48,832 bases of DNA from an uncultured Acidobacteriota bacterium (GTDB taxonomy: Bacteria > Acidobacteriota > Vicinamibacteria > Marinacidobacterales > SMYC01): contig CAMYKY010000007.1 of the NCBI GenBank assembly GCA_947259165.1, forward strand, positions 1-48,832, read 5' to 3'. The notes below the pieces were generated by a model. The model ran no database searches. It saw only the letters and a list, made by a program, of their open reading frames with translations, and was not told where the DNA came from. Position numbers and translations under genes: made by a program. Of the stretch, positions 34,584-41,098 are shown piece after piece (position 1 is the first letter of the stretch; each line of letters starts with the position of its first letter).

Positions 34584-35765
34584 CTAGAACTTCATGCTGC
34601 TCTCGATGTGGAAGCGGGTTCCGCCTTCGAGGTCCCATCCGACGTCCAGGCGCACTCCGATGATCGCGACGTTGAAGAACAGTCCGGTTCCGACGCCGTG
34701 GTGCCAGTCAGCACCGGAGAAGCTCTCACCATCGTTGTAGACGGCCGCGGTGTCGTAGAAGAAGTGCACGCCGCCGCGCCCGAACGAGAGGGGTGACGTC
34801 AACGGGACGCGGAGCTCGACTGTCGCGACCGCGGAGCTGTCGCCGATGAAACGGCCGGCTCGGGTGCCACGCAGAGTTTTGCCGCCGCCGATGAACGGTT
34901 GCTCGTAGGCTGGCATCGGACCCGTCGCCGGCGTCCAGTAGAACTGTCCGGCGATAAGAGATTGCCCGAATAATCGCTTGTAGCCTCTCAGGTCGAACAC
35001 GAACTGATCGACGTCGGTGTTATCGCTACCGTCGAGAAAAAACAGACGGCGCCAATCAAAGCCGAGGTAGACGGCATCGCCGGGAACGGTCGGATCGATC
35101 CGGGTATCGAAAACGGCTTGGGCGCCGAGCGTCGCGAATCGCTCTTCGGCGCCTCCAAAGTCGACGTCGGACCACCGGCCGCGGAAATCGAAAAACGCCC
35201 GCTCGCGCCGCACCCGATAGGCGCCCCCGAGCTCGAGCCGGTTATCGGGAAGGTCGAAATGGGGGTTCACCTCGCGCCATCGGGAAAGCTCGATGCGGGC
35301 ATCGCCAAAATTTGCTTCGACGCCGGCTTGCCGTTTGCCTCCCCAGCTCAAGGGAAACGCCAGACGTCCGTCTGCCGGCAGATCGACAACCGCCACGCGG
35401 CCCCCAATCGTGATGCCATACTCGTCCGACCAATCAAAGATCGGACCGACCATAAACCGGCCCGCGACCGACTGTTTTTCACGAACGAGCAGAATGAGGG
35501 CCACGTCGCCGGTTTCGTCCAAGCCCCGGTAGCGAACTCGGACCTCCGCGGTCTCGAACTTGCCGCTTCGGACCAGGCGGTCTTCGATGGCAACGTTCTC
35601 GCTCGGAACAAATACGTCTCCCATGGAAACGCCTGCAACCTCGAGAACTTCTGCGTCGCTAATGGTGTGGTTGCCGTGCACGCGCACGAGCGTGACACGG
35701 GAGTCTTCCCGGGATTCATTTTGGTGGAGCGCTCCAGCGAGCGCGAGGAAGACGAGAAACTTCAC
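34584..35765 (-). CDS. Single-POTRA Omp85-family outer-membrane protein
   Basis: A 393-residue protein. The signal peptide VKFLVFLALAGALHQ is followed by a single POTRA-like domain (about 22-100: TLVRVHGNHTISDAEVLEVA, ending EVRVRYRGLDETGDVALILLV). A barrel of about 16 strands follows. The lid-loop motif is present as LRGTRAGRF (the L-RG-x(3)-G-R type seen in TamA/BamA). The last residue is Phe (HIESSMKF), a barrel assembly signal. BamA usually has five POTRA domains and TamA three, so one places it among the small Omp85 proteins of uncertain role. The start is GTG at 35765, overlapping the TAG stop of the upstream gene (TAGTG), so the two are translationally coupled. Confidence 0.85.
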   Translation of the reverse strand: MKFLVFLALAGALHQNESREDSRVTLVRVHGNHTISDAEVLEVAGVSMGDVFVPSENVAIEDRLVRSGKFETAEVRVRYRGLDETGDVALILLVREKQSVAGRFMVGPIFDWSDEYGITIGGRVAVVDLPADGRLAFPLSWGGKRQAGVEANFGDARIELSRWREVNPHFDLPDNRLELGGAYRVRRERAFFDFRGRWSDVDFGGAEERFATLGAQAVFDTRIDPTVPGDAVYLGFDWRRLFFLDGSDNTDVDQFVFDLRGYKRLFGQSLIAGQFYWTPATGPMPAYEQPFIGGGKTLRGTRAGRFIGDSSAVATVELRVPLTSPLSFGRGGVHFFYDTAAVYNDGESFSGADWHHGVGTGLFFNVAIIGVRLDVGWDLEGGTRFHIESSMKF

Positions 35766-36610
35766 TATTTCGGCTTCTCGCTCTCGTCCTTCGTCTCGTT
35801 CAGCCCACGAGCGGGAAAGCGGAACGTAGCGCCCGTTTCGGCCTTCGCGTAGTCGTAAAACGCCGTCGTATAGCGAAGCGAGAGACCGCCTGCGGCCGTC
35901 GTGATCTTGCCGTAGCCGTTGATATCGCGCGGAAGCCACACGTCTTCGAACGGTTTGTGCATCACCATCGAAGCTTCGAAAGTGTCGAGCTGCACCAGCC
36001 AGCGTCCCGGAAGAAAATCGAACCCGTAGTTATCGATGGTCATCTGGACGATCTGATGTTCGTCGGGATCGATGAGCATCGTGACCAGGAGCGTCTTGTT
36101 GAACTGGGCATCGAACTCGTCGTCTTCTTCGTCGTCCTCTTCGTCGTCATCGTCCGAGAACCCGTCTTCTGGGAAGTATTCCACTGCGAGGAGCTCGCGC
36201 CCTTCGAACTGCTTTCTCCCCGCGAAGAAATAGTTTCCGGGCTCGAACTTGAACCCCATGAAGCCCTCGCGATCCGGGCTGCGTTCGCGGTCGCGCTTTT
36301 TCATGCGCTCGATCCATTTCTCCTCCTCACGGTCACGCTGCTCACGTGAGATGGCGACGCCGTCGACCGAGACCGGACTCCGAACGAAGTAGCCGTCGCG
36401 CACGAACCACAGGAATTCTTTCTGGAACCCCTGGATCGGCACTCCGGGAAGGGAGCCTTCAATGATGAGCTCGGCTCGCTCGCGACAAAAATACTCGTGG
36501 TACTGCTCCCAGTTGATGTCGCGCTGCTCTAGAACTTCTTTCATGAACGCGTCAATGTCGTTCGTGGGAGCTTGTGTCGCGAGCAGCGCCAAAAGCCCAA
36601 TCCGTATCAT
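35765..36610 (-). CDS. Exported protein with an acidic insert, possibly LolA-like
   Basis: A 281-residue protein. A short hydrophobic signal (MIRIGLLALLATQAP) is followed by a mixed alpha/beta domain with long strands: PIQGFQKEFLWFVRDGYFVR, YFFAGRKQFEGRELLAVEYF, VTMLIDPDEHQIVQMTIDNY, YGKITTAAGGLSLRYTTAFY. This pattern of curved strands resembles the LolA/LolB fold but was not matched to a named family. A run FSDDDDEEDDEEDDEF (about residues 150-165) forms a strongly acidic loop that could bind calcium or positively charged partners. The stop overlaps the start of the Omp85 gene by one base, and it follows the PEP mutase-family gene by 9 bp. The coupling suggests joint work with the barrel in the outer membrane. 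Confidence 0.65.
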   Translation of the reverse strand: MIRIGLLALLATQAPTNDIDAFMKEVLEQRDINWEQYHEYFCRERAELIIEGSLPGVPIQGFQKEFLWFVRDGYFVRSPVSVDGVAISREQRDREEEKWIERMKKRDRERSPDREGFMGFKFEPGNYFFAGRKQFEGRELLAVEYFPEDGFSDDDDEEDDEEDDEFDAQFNKTLLVTMLIDPDEHQIVQMTIDNYGFDFLPGRWLVQLDTFEASMVMHKPFEDVWLPRDINGYGKITTAAGGLSLRYTTAFYDYAKAETGATFRFPARGLNETKDESEKPK

Positions 36611-36619
36611 TGTCCAGTT

Positions 36620-37486
36620 CTACTCCTCATCGACGTACCGGCCCTGTTCCCGATAGTAGTCTTCGAAGCCGACCTCTTCCTTCAAATCTTTAAACGAGAC
36701 TCGCTCCTCCGGGGTTCCACCCTCCTCGAGAATTGTGAGAGCTTTTTTCATCGCGAGGACGGCCGAGCCCAAAAGCGCGAACGGGTGGGCGACCAGCTTG
36801 AACCCTATCGCCTCGAGGACGGCATCGGAAAGAAACGGCGTCACGCCGTCCTCGAGCATGTTGGCCAAGTGGTGGCCAGGTGCGCGACGGCAAATCGTCT
36901 CCATTTCCTTTTCCGTGGTCGGGGCCTCGACGAAAAGCATGTCCGCACCGGCGTCAGTGAATGCCTGCGCCCGCCACAGGGCCTCCTCGAGTCCATCGGT
37001 GCCGAGCGCGTCCGTGCGCGCGAGGATCAAGATATCGGCACCTTCGTCGCGGGCGTCGGCCGCAGCGCGGATGCGAGCAACCGCTTCCGCACGAGAGACC
37101 ACGCTCTTGCCCTTCGTATGACCGCACCGCTTCGGCCACTCTTGGTCTTCAATCATGACACCAGCGAATCCCGCGGCGCCGTAACCGCGCACCGTCCGCT
37201 TCACGTTGACCGCGTTGCCGTAGCCCGTATCCCCGTCGCCAATAATCGGAAGGGACACCGCGCCGCAGATGTTCCTCCCTTGGTCCAACATCTCGCCATA
37301 AGAGATGAGGCCGGTGTCAGGGAGTCCGAGCCGAACAGCGGCGACAGCGAAGCCGCTCATGAACGAGAGGGGGAAGCCGGCTCGTTCGATGAGCCGAGCC
37401 GAAAGTGCGTCGTAACAACAGGGAAAGGAAATGATTCCGGTGCTGTCCAGAAGCGTCCGGAGCTTATCCGCCGCGCTGATTGTCAT
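36620..37486 (-). CDS. Isocitrate lyase/PEP mutase family enzyme
   Basis: A 288-residue TIM-barrel protein. The metal-binding motif is GDGDTGYGN (83-91) and the catalytic loop is KRCGH with Cys121, as in isocitrate and 2-methylisocitrate lyases. Family members without this Cys act as phosphonomutases or oxaloacetate decarboxylases, so a lyase acting on a 2-methylisocitrate-like substrate (PrpB type) is favoured. RTDALGTDGLEEALWRAQAF and MLEDGVTPFLS are further family blocks. It starts with ATG at 37486 and is cytoplasmic. The next gene is 9 bp downstream, so it probably leads a three-gene transcript with the two envelope genes, a combination without an obvious metabolic link. No prpC or prpD gene is nearby. 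Confidence 0.85.
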   Translation of the reverse strand: MTISAADKLRTLLDSTGIISFPCCYDALSARLIERAGFPLSFMSGFAVAAVRLGLPDTGLISYGEMLDQGRNICGAVSLPIIGDGDTGYGNAVNVKRTVRGYGAAGFAGVMIEDQEWPKRCGHTKGKSVVSRAEAVARIRAAADARDEGADILILARTDALGTDGLEEALWRAQAFTDAGADMLFVEAPTTEKEMETICRRAPGHHLANMLEDGVTPFLSDAVLEAIGFKLVAHPFALLGSAVLAMKKALTILEEGGTPEERVSFKDLKEEVGFEDYYREQGRYVDEE

Positions 37487-37569
37487 CCTCCGTGCTCCAT
37501 TGGGTGCTCAATGCGCACTCACTCTTCGTTCGTGCGCTCGCCGCCTCGCTCCTGTGACGGAGCTCGGCT

Positions 37570-38331
37570 TCAGTCGCTACGCTCGCGCACCCTGCCACTT
37601 GATTTCGTATTGAACAACACCGTGAACGGCCAGCCCCACAGCCCAACCGAGCTCGTCGGGGCAAACATTTGCTTGGACAATCTCGAGCCTAGCACCACCA
37701 GACTACCGTAAAAAAAGATCCCGAAAAGCATCAAAGCGATCGATGCCAACGTCTGGGCCGAAGTTAACGACGACGTATCCGATGCTTCGAGTGCGACCCA
37801 GTCCCATAGAAAGTGAAGGAGAAACGCGACGATCACACAACGCACCAACTGTGATGGCCACCCGGGAACCCGCGTCCGGGCGAGGCCGATACCAAAGCCC
37901 GCAATGCCGGCCATGACGAGGTGGCCGAGGAGCCGAACGAGCTCCACCGGCAGCAAGAGCACATCGGGCGCCGCGACGAGTCCCAACAAGTAAAACGACT
38001 CTTCGAGCGCCATTCCGAGACCGACCATCGACCCGTAAACGATACCGTCCATCGGATCGTTGAACTGGCGCGGAAAAACGAAAGCGATGGCGACCACGAG
38101 CACAATTCGGGCCGCCTCCTCGTGAAGCGCTGCCAGCGCCGCGACCGCAACATTCGAGTCCACGAGAACGAGCGAGACCAATTCGATCGCACCCACGAGC
38201 CGCATCCCCGCAGCGCCCATGACGATCGCCAGCGCGAGCATGTACCAAGGCTCGCGCTCGTACAGGTCGTAGCGATAGACGAGTAGCGCGGCTAGGAGGG
38301 CGCAAAGACCAAGCGCAAGATAGATAGCCAT
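37570..38331 (-). CDS. PrsW-family intramembrane metalloprotease
   Basis: A 253-residue membrane protein with seven or eight hydrophobic helices. The PrsW signature is present: LHEEAARIVLVVA (Glu71-Glu72), DGIVYGSMVGLGMALEESFY (Glu110-Glu111), LLGHLVMAGIAGFGIG (His137) and FLLHFLWDWVA (His173, Asp177). Bacillus PrsW has EExxK in the first motif; here the last position is Arg. PrsW-like proteases cleave membrane-embedded regulators such as anti-sigma factors. No anti-sigma gene lies nearby, so the substrate is unknown. It starts at ATG 38331, about 108 bp from the 3' tRNA-side hairpin. Confidence 0.85.
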   Translation of the reverse strand: MAIYLALGLCALLAALLVYRYDLYEREPWYMLALAIVMGAAGMRLVGAIELVSLVLVDSNVAVAALAALHEEAARIVLVVAIAFVFPRQFNDPMDGIVYGSMVGLGMALEESFYLLGLVAAPDVLLLPVELVRLLGHLVMAGIAGFGIGLARTRVPGWPSQLVRCVIVAFLLHFLWDWVALEASDTSSLTSAQTLASIALMLFGIFFYGSLVVLGSRLSKQMFAPTSSVGLWGWPFTVLFNTKSSGRVRERSD

Positions 38332-38440
38332 GCGGCTTGATTCAGTGTAAAGCGATTACGACGGATTTGGAGAAAATTGGCTTCTTTTCCGTCTAATAGA
38401 AAGAAGGCCTGTGACAGATAATTCCCTCCTGTCAGTGGTC

Positions 38441-38469
38441 GGCCGGGGGAGAGCGTAGCTCCCCCGGCC
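38441..38469. terminator. 11-bp GC-rich hairpin downstream of the tRNA
   Basis: GGCCGGGGGAG (38441-38451) and CTCCCCCGGCC (38459-38469) form a perfect stem around a 7-base loop. It lies about 20 bases past the 3' end of the minus-strand tRNA. There is no clear T-run on the minus side and a short T-rich tail on the plus side. Confidence 0.6.
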
Positions 38470-38488
38470 ATCTCTTTCCCGTGAAGGT

Positions 38489-38565
38489 TGGTAGCGGGGG
38501 GCGGATTTGAACCGCCGACCTAAGGGTTATGAGTCCTTCGCTCTCACCATCTGAGCTACCCCGCC
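38489..38565 (-). tRNA. tRNA with CAT anticodon (Met, or Ile2)
   Basis: The minus strand folds into a standard cloverleaf: acceptor GGCGGGG pairing with CCCCGCT (first pair G-T), D stem GCTC/GAGC, anticodon loop CTCATAA, T arm GGCGG-TTCAAAT-CCGCC and discriminator A. The CCA end is encoded (38489-38491). The length without CCA is 74. The anticodon is CAT. It is not an initiator tRNA by its paired acceptor end; elongator Met is the default, but a lysidine-modified tRNA-Ile2 cannot be excluded from sequence. Confidence 0.9.
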
Positions 38566-38710
38566 ACATCGCAAAAAGGGCAAGCCTGCTATTCTAGCCG
38601 ACCAACGCCACGCACTCAATGGGGGTCGAACTTCTTTGCCCAACGATCCCCTTCCCAAACTTCCAGTCCAGTTGCTATCATTTTTGGTATCCGAAACAAC
38701 CTAATGAACC

Positions 38711-38770
38711 GGTGACCCCCGAAACTTCGGGGCGTCTCGCCATCTCACGTCTCTCGATGGGAGTATCCCT
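38711..38770 (+). promoter_or_regulatory. Structured leader before the CNBD gene
   Basis: Two small hairpins precede the ATG at 38771: CCCCGA-AACT-TCGGGG (38717-38732), then CCATC/GATGG flanking a 12-base loop, the latter ending close to the ribosome-binding region. No known riboswitch consensus was recognised; the c-di-GMP-I (GEMM) consensus was compared and does not fit. They could simply be chance stems. Confidence 0.3.
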
Positions 38771-39295
38771 ATGGAAACGATGACCCAGGACGACGTTCAG
38801 CTCGAAAGCGTCATGCCCGCGCTGAAGTCCTGCCCGCTCTTTCAAGCTCTGAAAGACGACCACTTTGAACAAATTCTGAAGATCTCCGAGGTGGTTCGCT
38901 TCGGGGCGGAAGAGGTCATGGTTCAGGAAAGCTCGGACGCCGAGGCGTTTTACGTGATCGTTGACGGCGAGGCCGTGATCCGGCTTTCGAGCCCTTCGGG
39001 CGACGGCGTCGACATCGGACGCATCCCGGCGGGTGCAACGTTCGGCGAAATCGGGCTATTGCTCGGCCAGAAACGCAGCGCATCGGTCGTCGCCCTCGAC
39101 GATCTAACCGCGCTCAAGTTCAGCCAAAAAGCGTTCGACACGATGATCCAGAAGATCCCGAAGTTCGGCGTCGGTCTCTCGGAAGGTCTAGCCCACCGGC
39201 TTGACCAGGTCTCGGGGCAGATCCTTCTTCCGAGCTACGACGATCGTAAAGGCGCACCCCAGGAGGATGTTCTGAAGCTCCTGCCGAAGGAGTGA
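38771..39295 (+). CDS. Cyclic nucleotide-binding domain protein (front part of a broken CNBD-PilT gene)
   Basis: A 174-residue protein with one CNBD (about 20-140): FQALKDDHFEQILKISEVV, AFYVIVDGEAVIRL and the phosphate-binding cassette-like IPAGATFGEIGLLLGQKRSA. The cassette has GEIGLL and Arg. The tail (QILLPSYDDRKGAPQEDVLK, then LLPKE) leads directly into PilT sequence. In related genomes such CNBDs are the N-terminal domain of longer type IV pilus ATPases, with LLPxE beginning the linker. Here the frame ends at TGA 39293-39295, which overlaps the next GTG as GTGA. It is predicted to bind cAMP, cGMP or a cyclic dinucleotide and to be cytoplasmic. Whether the short protein is functional is unclear. 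Confidence 0.75.
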   Translation: METMTQDDVQLESVMPALKSCPLFQALKDDHFEQILKISEVVRFGAEEVMVQESSDAEAFYVIVDGEAVIRLSSPSGDGVDIGRIPAGATFGEIGLLLGQKRSASVVALDDLTALKFSQKAFDTMIQKIPKFGVGLSEGLAHRLDQVSGQILLPSYDDRKGAPQEDVLKLLPKE

Positions 39296-40074
39296 ACCAG
39301 CGCGAGATTGGAAGCCATATCTCGGGCTACGGTCGGGGATTGAAGTCAGCGCTTCGCGAGGATCCGGACGTCGTGATGGTGGGCGAGATGCGCGATCTGG
39401 AGACGATCTCCATGGCGCTCGAGACCGCCAACACGGGACACCTCGTCTTCGCGACCTTGCACACGAACACGGCGGTGAGCACTGTGGATCGGATCGTCGA
39501 TCAGTTCCCCGCGGACGAGCAGGCGCAAATTCGAAGTGTCCTCGCCGACGTACTGCGCGGTGTCATCACCCAAACGCTCGTCAAGAAGAAAGACGGCGGC
39601 CGTACCGCGGCTCTCGAGATTCTCATTGTCAACCACGCGGTATCGAACCTGATCCGAGAGGGAAAAACGGTCCAAATCCCGAGCACCATGCAGACGAACC
39701 GCGCGTTGGGTATGCAGCTTCTCAACGACGAGCTCGCCGAGATGGTCGAAGGTCGAAAAATCGAGCTTGCCGACGCGCTCAGCCACGCCGTCGACAAAAA
39801 AGACCTCGAAAAACGTTTTCGCGCTGGTTTGAGCATCGCCGCCGACTCCTCTGGAGAGCGTTTCCGAATCATGGATGTAAAGGCCAACTCCCCGGCCTAT
39901 TTCGCCGGTCTGAGGCGCGGCCACATGATCTCCGAGATCGATACGAAACCCGCAAACTACTACTCGCTCGACGCAGCACGTCGCGCCTTGCGAGCCGATG
40001 GCACTCACCCGATAACGATCGTCGAAAGCGGTGGAAAGAAACACAAGCTCAACCTCGAGCTTCCGAGCATGTAA
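39292..40074 (+). CDS. pilT: PilT-type pilus ATPase, C-terminal half, with added PDZ domain
   Basis: A 260-residue frame beginning exactly at VNQREIGSHISGYGRGLKSA, which is internal in PilT. Present are the Walker B region (DPDVVMVGEMRD), the His box (ATLHTNTAVSTVDRIVDQFP), the NLIREGK motif of the retraction ATPase and the helix QLLNDELAEMVEGRKI. The N-terminal PAS-like domain, Walker A loop and Asp box are missing, so it cannot hydrolyse ATP alone. Residues about 195-260 form a PDZ-like domain: RIMDVKANSPAYFAGLRRGH and THPITIVESGGKKHKLNLEL. The GTG start overlaps the CNBD stop. The simplest reading is an internal deletion of roughly 600-900 bp with a frame change in a CNBD-PilT-PDZ gene. 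An intrinsic terminator follows at 40094-40140. Confidence 0.75.
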   Translation: MNQREIGSHISGYGRGLKSALREDPDVVMVGEMRDLETISMALETANTGHLVFATLHTNTAVSTVDRIVDQFPADEQAQIRSVLADVLRGVITQTLVKKKDGGRTAALEILIVNHAVSNLIREGKTVQIPSTMQTNRALGMQLLNDELAEMVEGRKIELADALSHAVDKKDLEKRFRAGLSIAADSSGERFRIMDVKANSPAYFAGLRRGHMISEIDTKPANYYSLDAARRALRADGTHPITIVESGGKKHKLNLELPSM

Positions 40075-40093
40075 GACGCTCCCTCCTGGCGCC

Positions 40094-40140
40094 GGGCGGA
40101 ACGCCTCCCACGGACGAGAGACGTTCCGCCCTCTTTATTT
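40094..40140 (+). terminator. Intrinsic terminator behind the PilT gene
   Basis: GGGCGGAACG (40094-40103) pairs with CGTTCCGCCC (40122-40131) around an 18-base loop and is followed by TCTTTATTT. This is a good rho-independent terminator for the CNBD-pilT transcript. Confidence 0.8.
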
Positions 40141-40166
40141 GGGTGAGGGGGCATAAGATTGGCCAA

Positions 40167-40296
40167 GGAGTCATGGGACGAAAACGTGCCCGTGCCCGAC
40201 TAGTAATGCCCACGGTTCCTACGAACTGGTCTCGGCGAGTGCGGCTCTTTGACGGCTCTGGACATTTTTCATCGGGCACAGGCACGAGATGACTCC
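40167..40296. repeat. 130-bp element bounded by inverted arms
   Basis: The left arm GGAGTCAT (40167-40174), with CGTGCCCGTGCCCGA (40185-40199), is matched on the opposite strand by TCGGGCACAGGCACG and ATGACTCC (40272-40296). The arms pair except for a few bases and one longer bulge. The 72-base interior has no gene. It could be a small MITE-like or REP-like element, or a degenerate protein-binding site; no target-site duplication was detected. Confidence 0.55.
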
Positions 40297-40356
40297 GTGG
40301 TTTGCTTTTCCCTCCCAATCCCCTTGCGGCGGTTGAGCTATACTCCTTGCCTTCCG

Positions 40357-41088
40357 ATGCAAGAAGATTTTCGTCAGTCCATGGCCGCGCTCGAGGACGA
40401 GCACTGGTGGTACCGGGCTCGGCGAACGATCCTCGAGCAAGCTATCGACCGCTTTGTCGGTGATACCGGGCGAGCCCTGACGGTAGGAGTCGGCGCCTCA
40501 CGTGAAGCCGAGATGCTCTCGAAGCGGACCCGCCTCGTGGCTATCGACCGCGCACCCATCAACCCCAAGTGCACCGAGTTTTCGCTTGCGACTCAGGCCG
40601 ACGCGACGGCGCTCCCGTTTCGCGATCACACCTTCGACGCGGTGTTCATCTTCGACGTCCTCGAACACATCGACGCGGAGGAGCTAGCGCTCAAAGAGCT
40701 CGGCCGGGTCCTCAAGCCCAAGGGCCGTCTTCTCGTGACCGTGCCCGCGTTCATGTTCTTGTTCGGGCGCCAGGACGTCGTGAGTGAGCACAAGAGGCGT
40801 TACCGACGCGGAGCGTTGTCGCGCCTGCTCGAGGGCTCGGGATTCGACGTCGACTACGCGACCTATTTCAATACCCTCTTGTTTCCACCGATCGCTGCGG
40901 TACGACTCCTTCGCAGGGTTTTTCCCGAGAAACACACTTCCGAAAACGGCGCCAGCGATTTCGACATGCGCCTTCCGAAGCCCATCGAGAAGACCCTCGA
41001 ATCCCTTTTTGCCATCGAACGCCACGCGGTCGGGCGCGCCGCACTCCCCTTCGGCATCTCCATCCTCTGCTCCGCCCGGCGGCACTAA
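40357..41088 (+). CDS. Class I SAM-dependent methyltransferase
   Basis: A 243-residue protein of the Methyltransf_11 type. It starts MQEDFRQSMAALEDEHWWYR, the EDEHWWYRARR block being common in methyltransferases that act on cell-surface or lipid substrates. The SAM-binding motif I is degenerate (LTVGVGASREAEML; one expects D-x-G-x-G). Motif post-I is RLVAIDRAP, then DATALPFRDHTFDAVFIFDV and LEHIDAEELALKELGRVLKP. SEHKRRYRRGALSRLLEGSG is also typical of this subgroup. The substrate is unknown. The ATG at 40357 was preferred to longer starts because homologous sequence begins there. The RF3 gene starts 10 bp after its stop. Confidence 0.8.
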   Translation: MQEDFRQSMAALEDEHWWYRARRTILEQAIDRFVGDTGRALTVGVGASREAEMLSKRTRLVAIDRAPINPKCTEFSLATQADATALPFRDHTFDAVFIFDVLEHIDAEELALKELGRVLKPKGRLLVTVPAFMFLFGRQDVVSEHKRRYRRGALSRLLEGSGFDVDYATYFNTLLFPPIAAVRLLRRVFPEKHTSENGASDFDMRLPKPIEKTLESLFAIERHAVGRAALPFGISILCSARRH

Positions 41089-41098
41089 TCCCAATCTG

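Noticed and set aside
36120-36160. Simple-sequence repeat or trinucleotide slippage site (gtc/ttc run)
   Set aside because: It is the in-frame coding sequence of the Asp/Glu-rich loop in the exported protein and keeps the frame.
38640-38770. c-di-GMP-I riboswitch before the CNBD-pilT genes
   Set aside because: Only two short hairpins are present; the conserved GEMM sequence blocks are missing.
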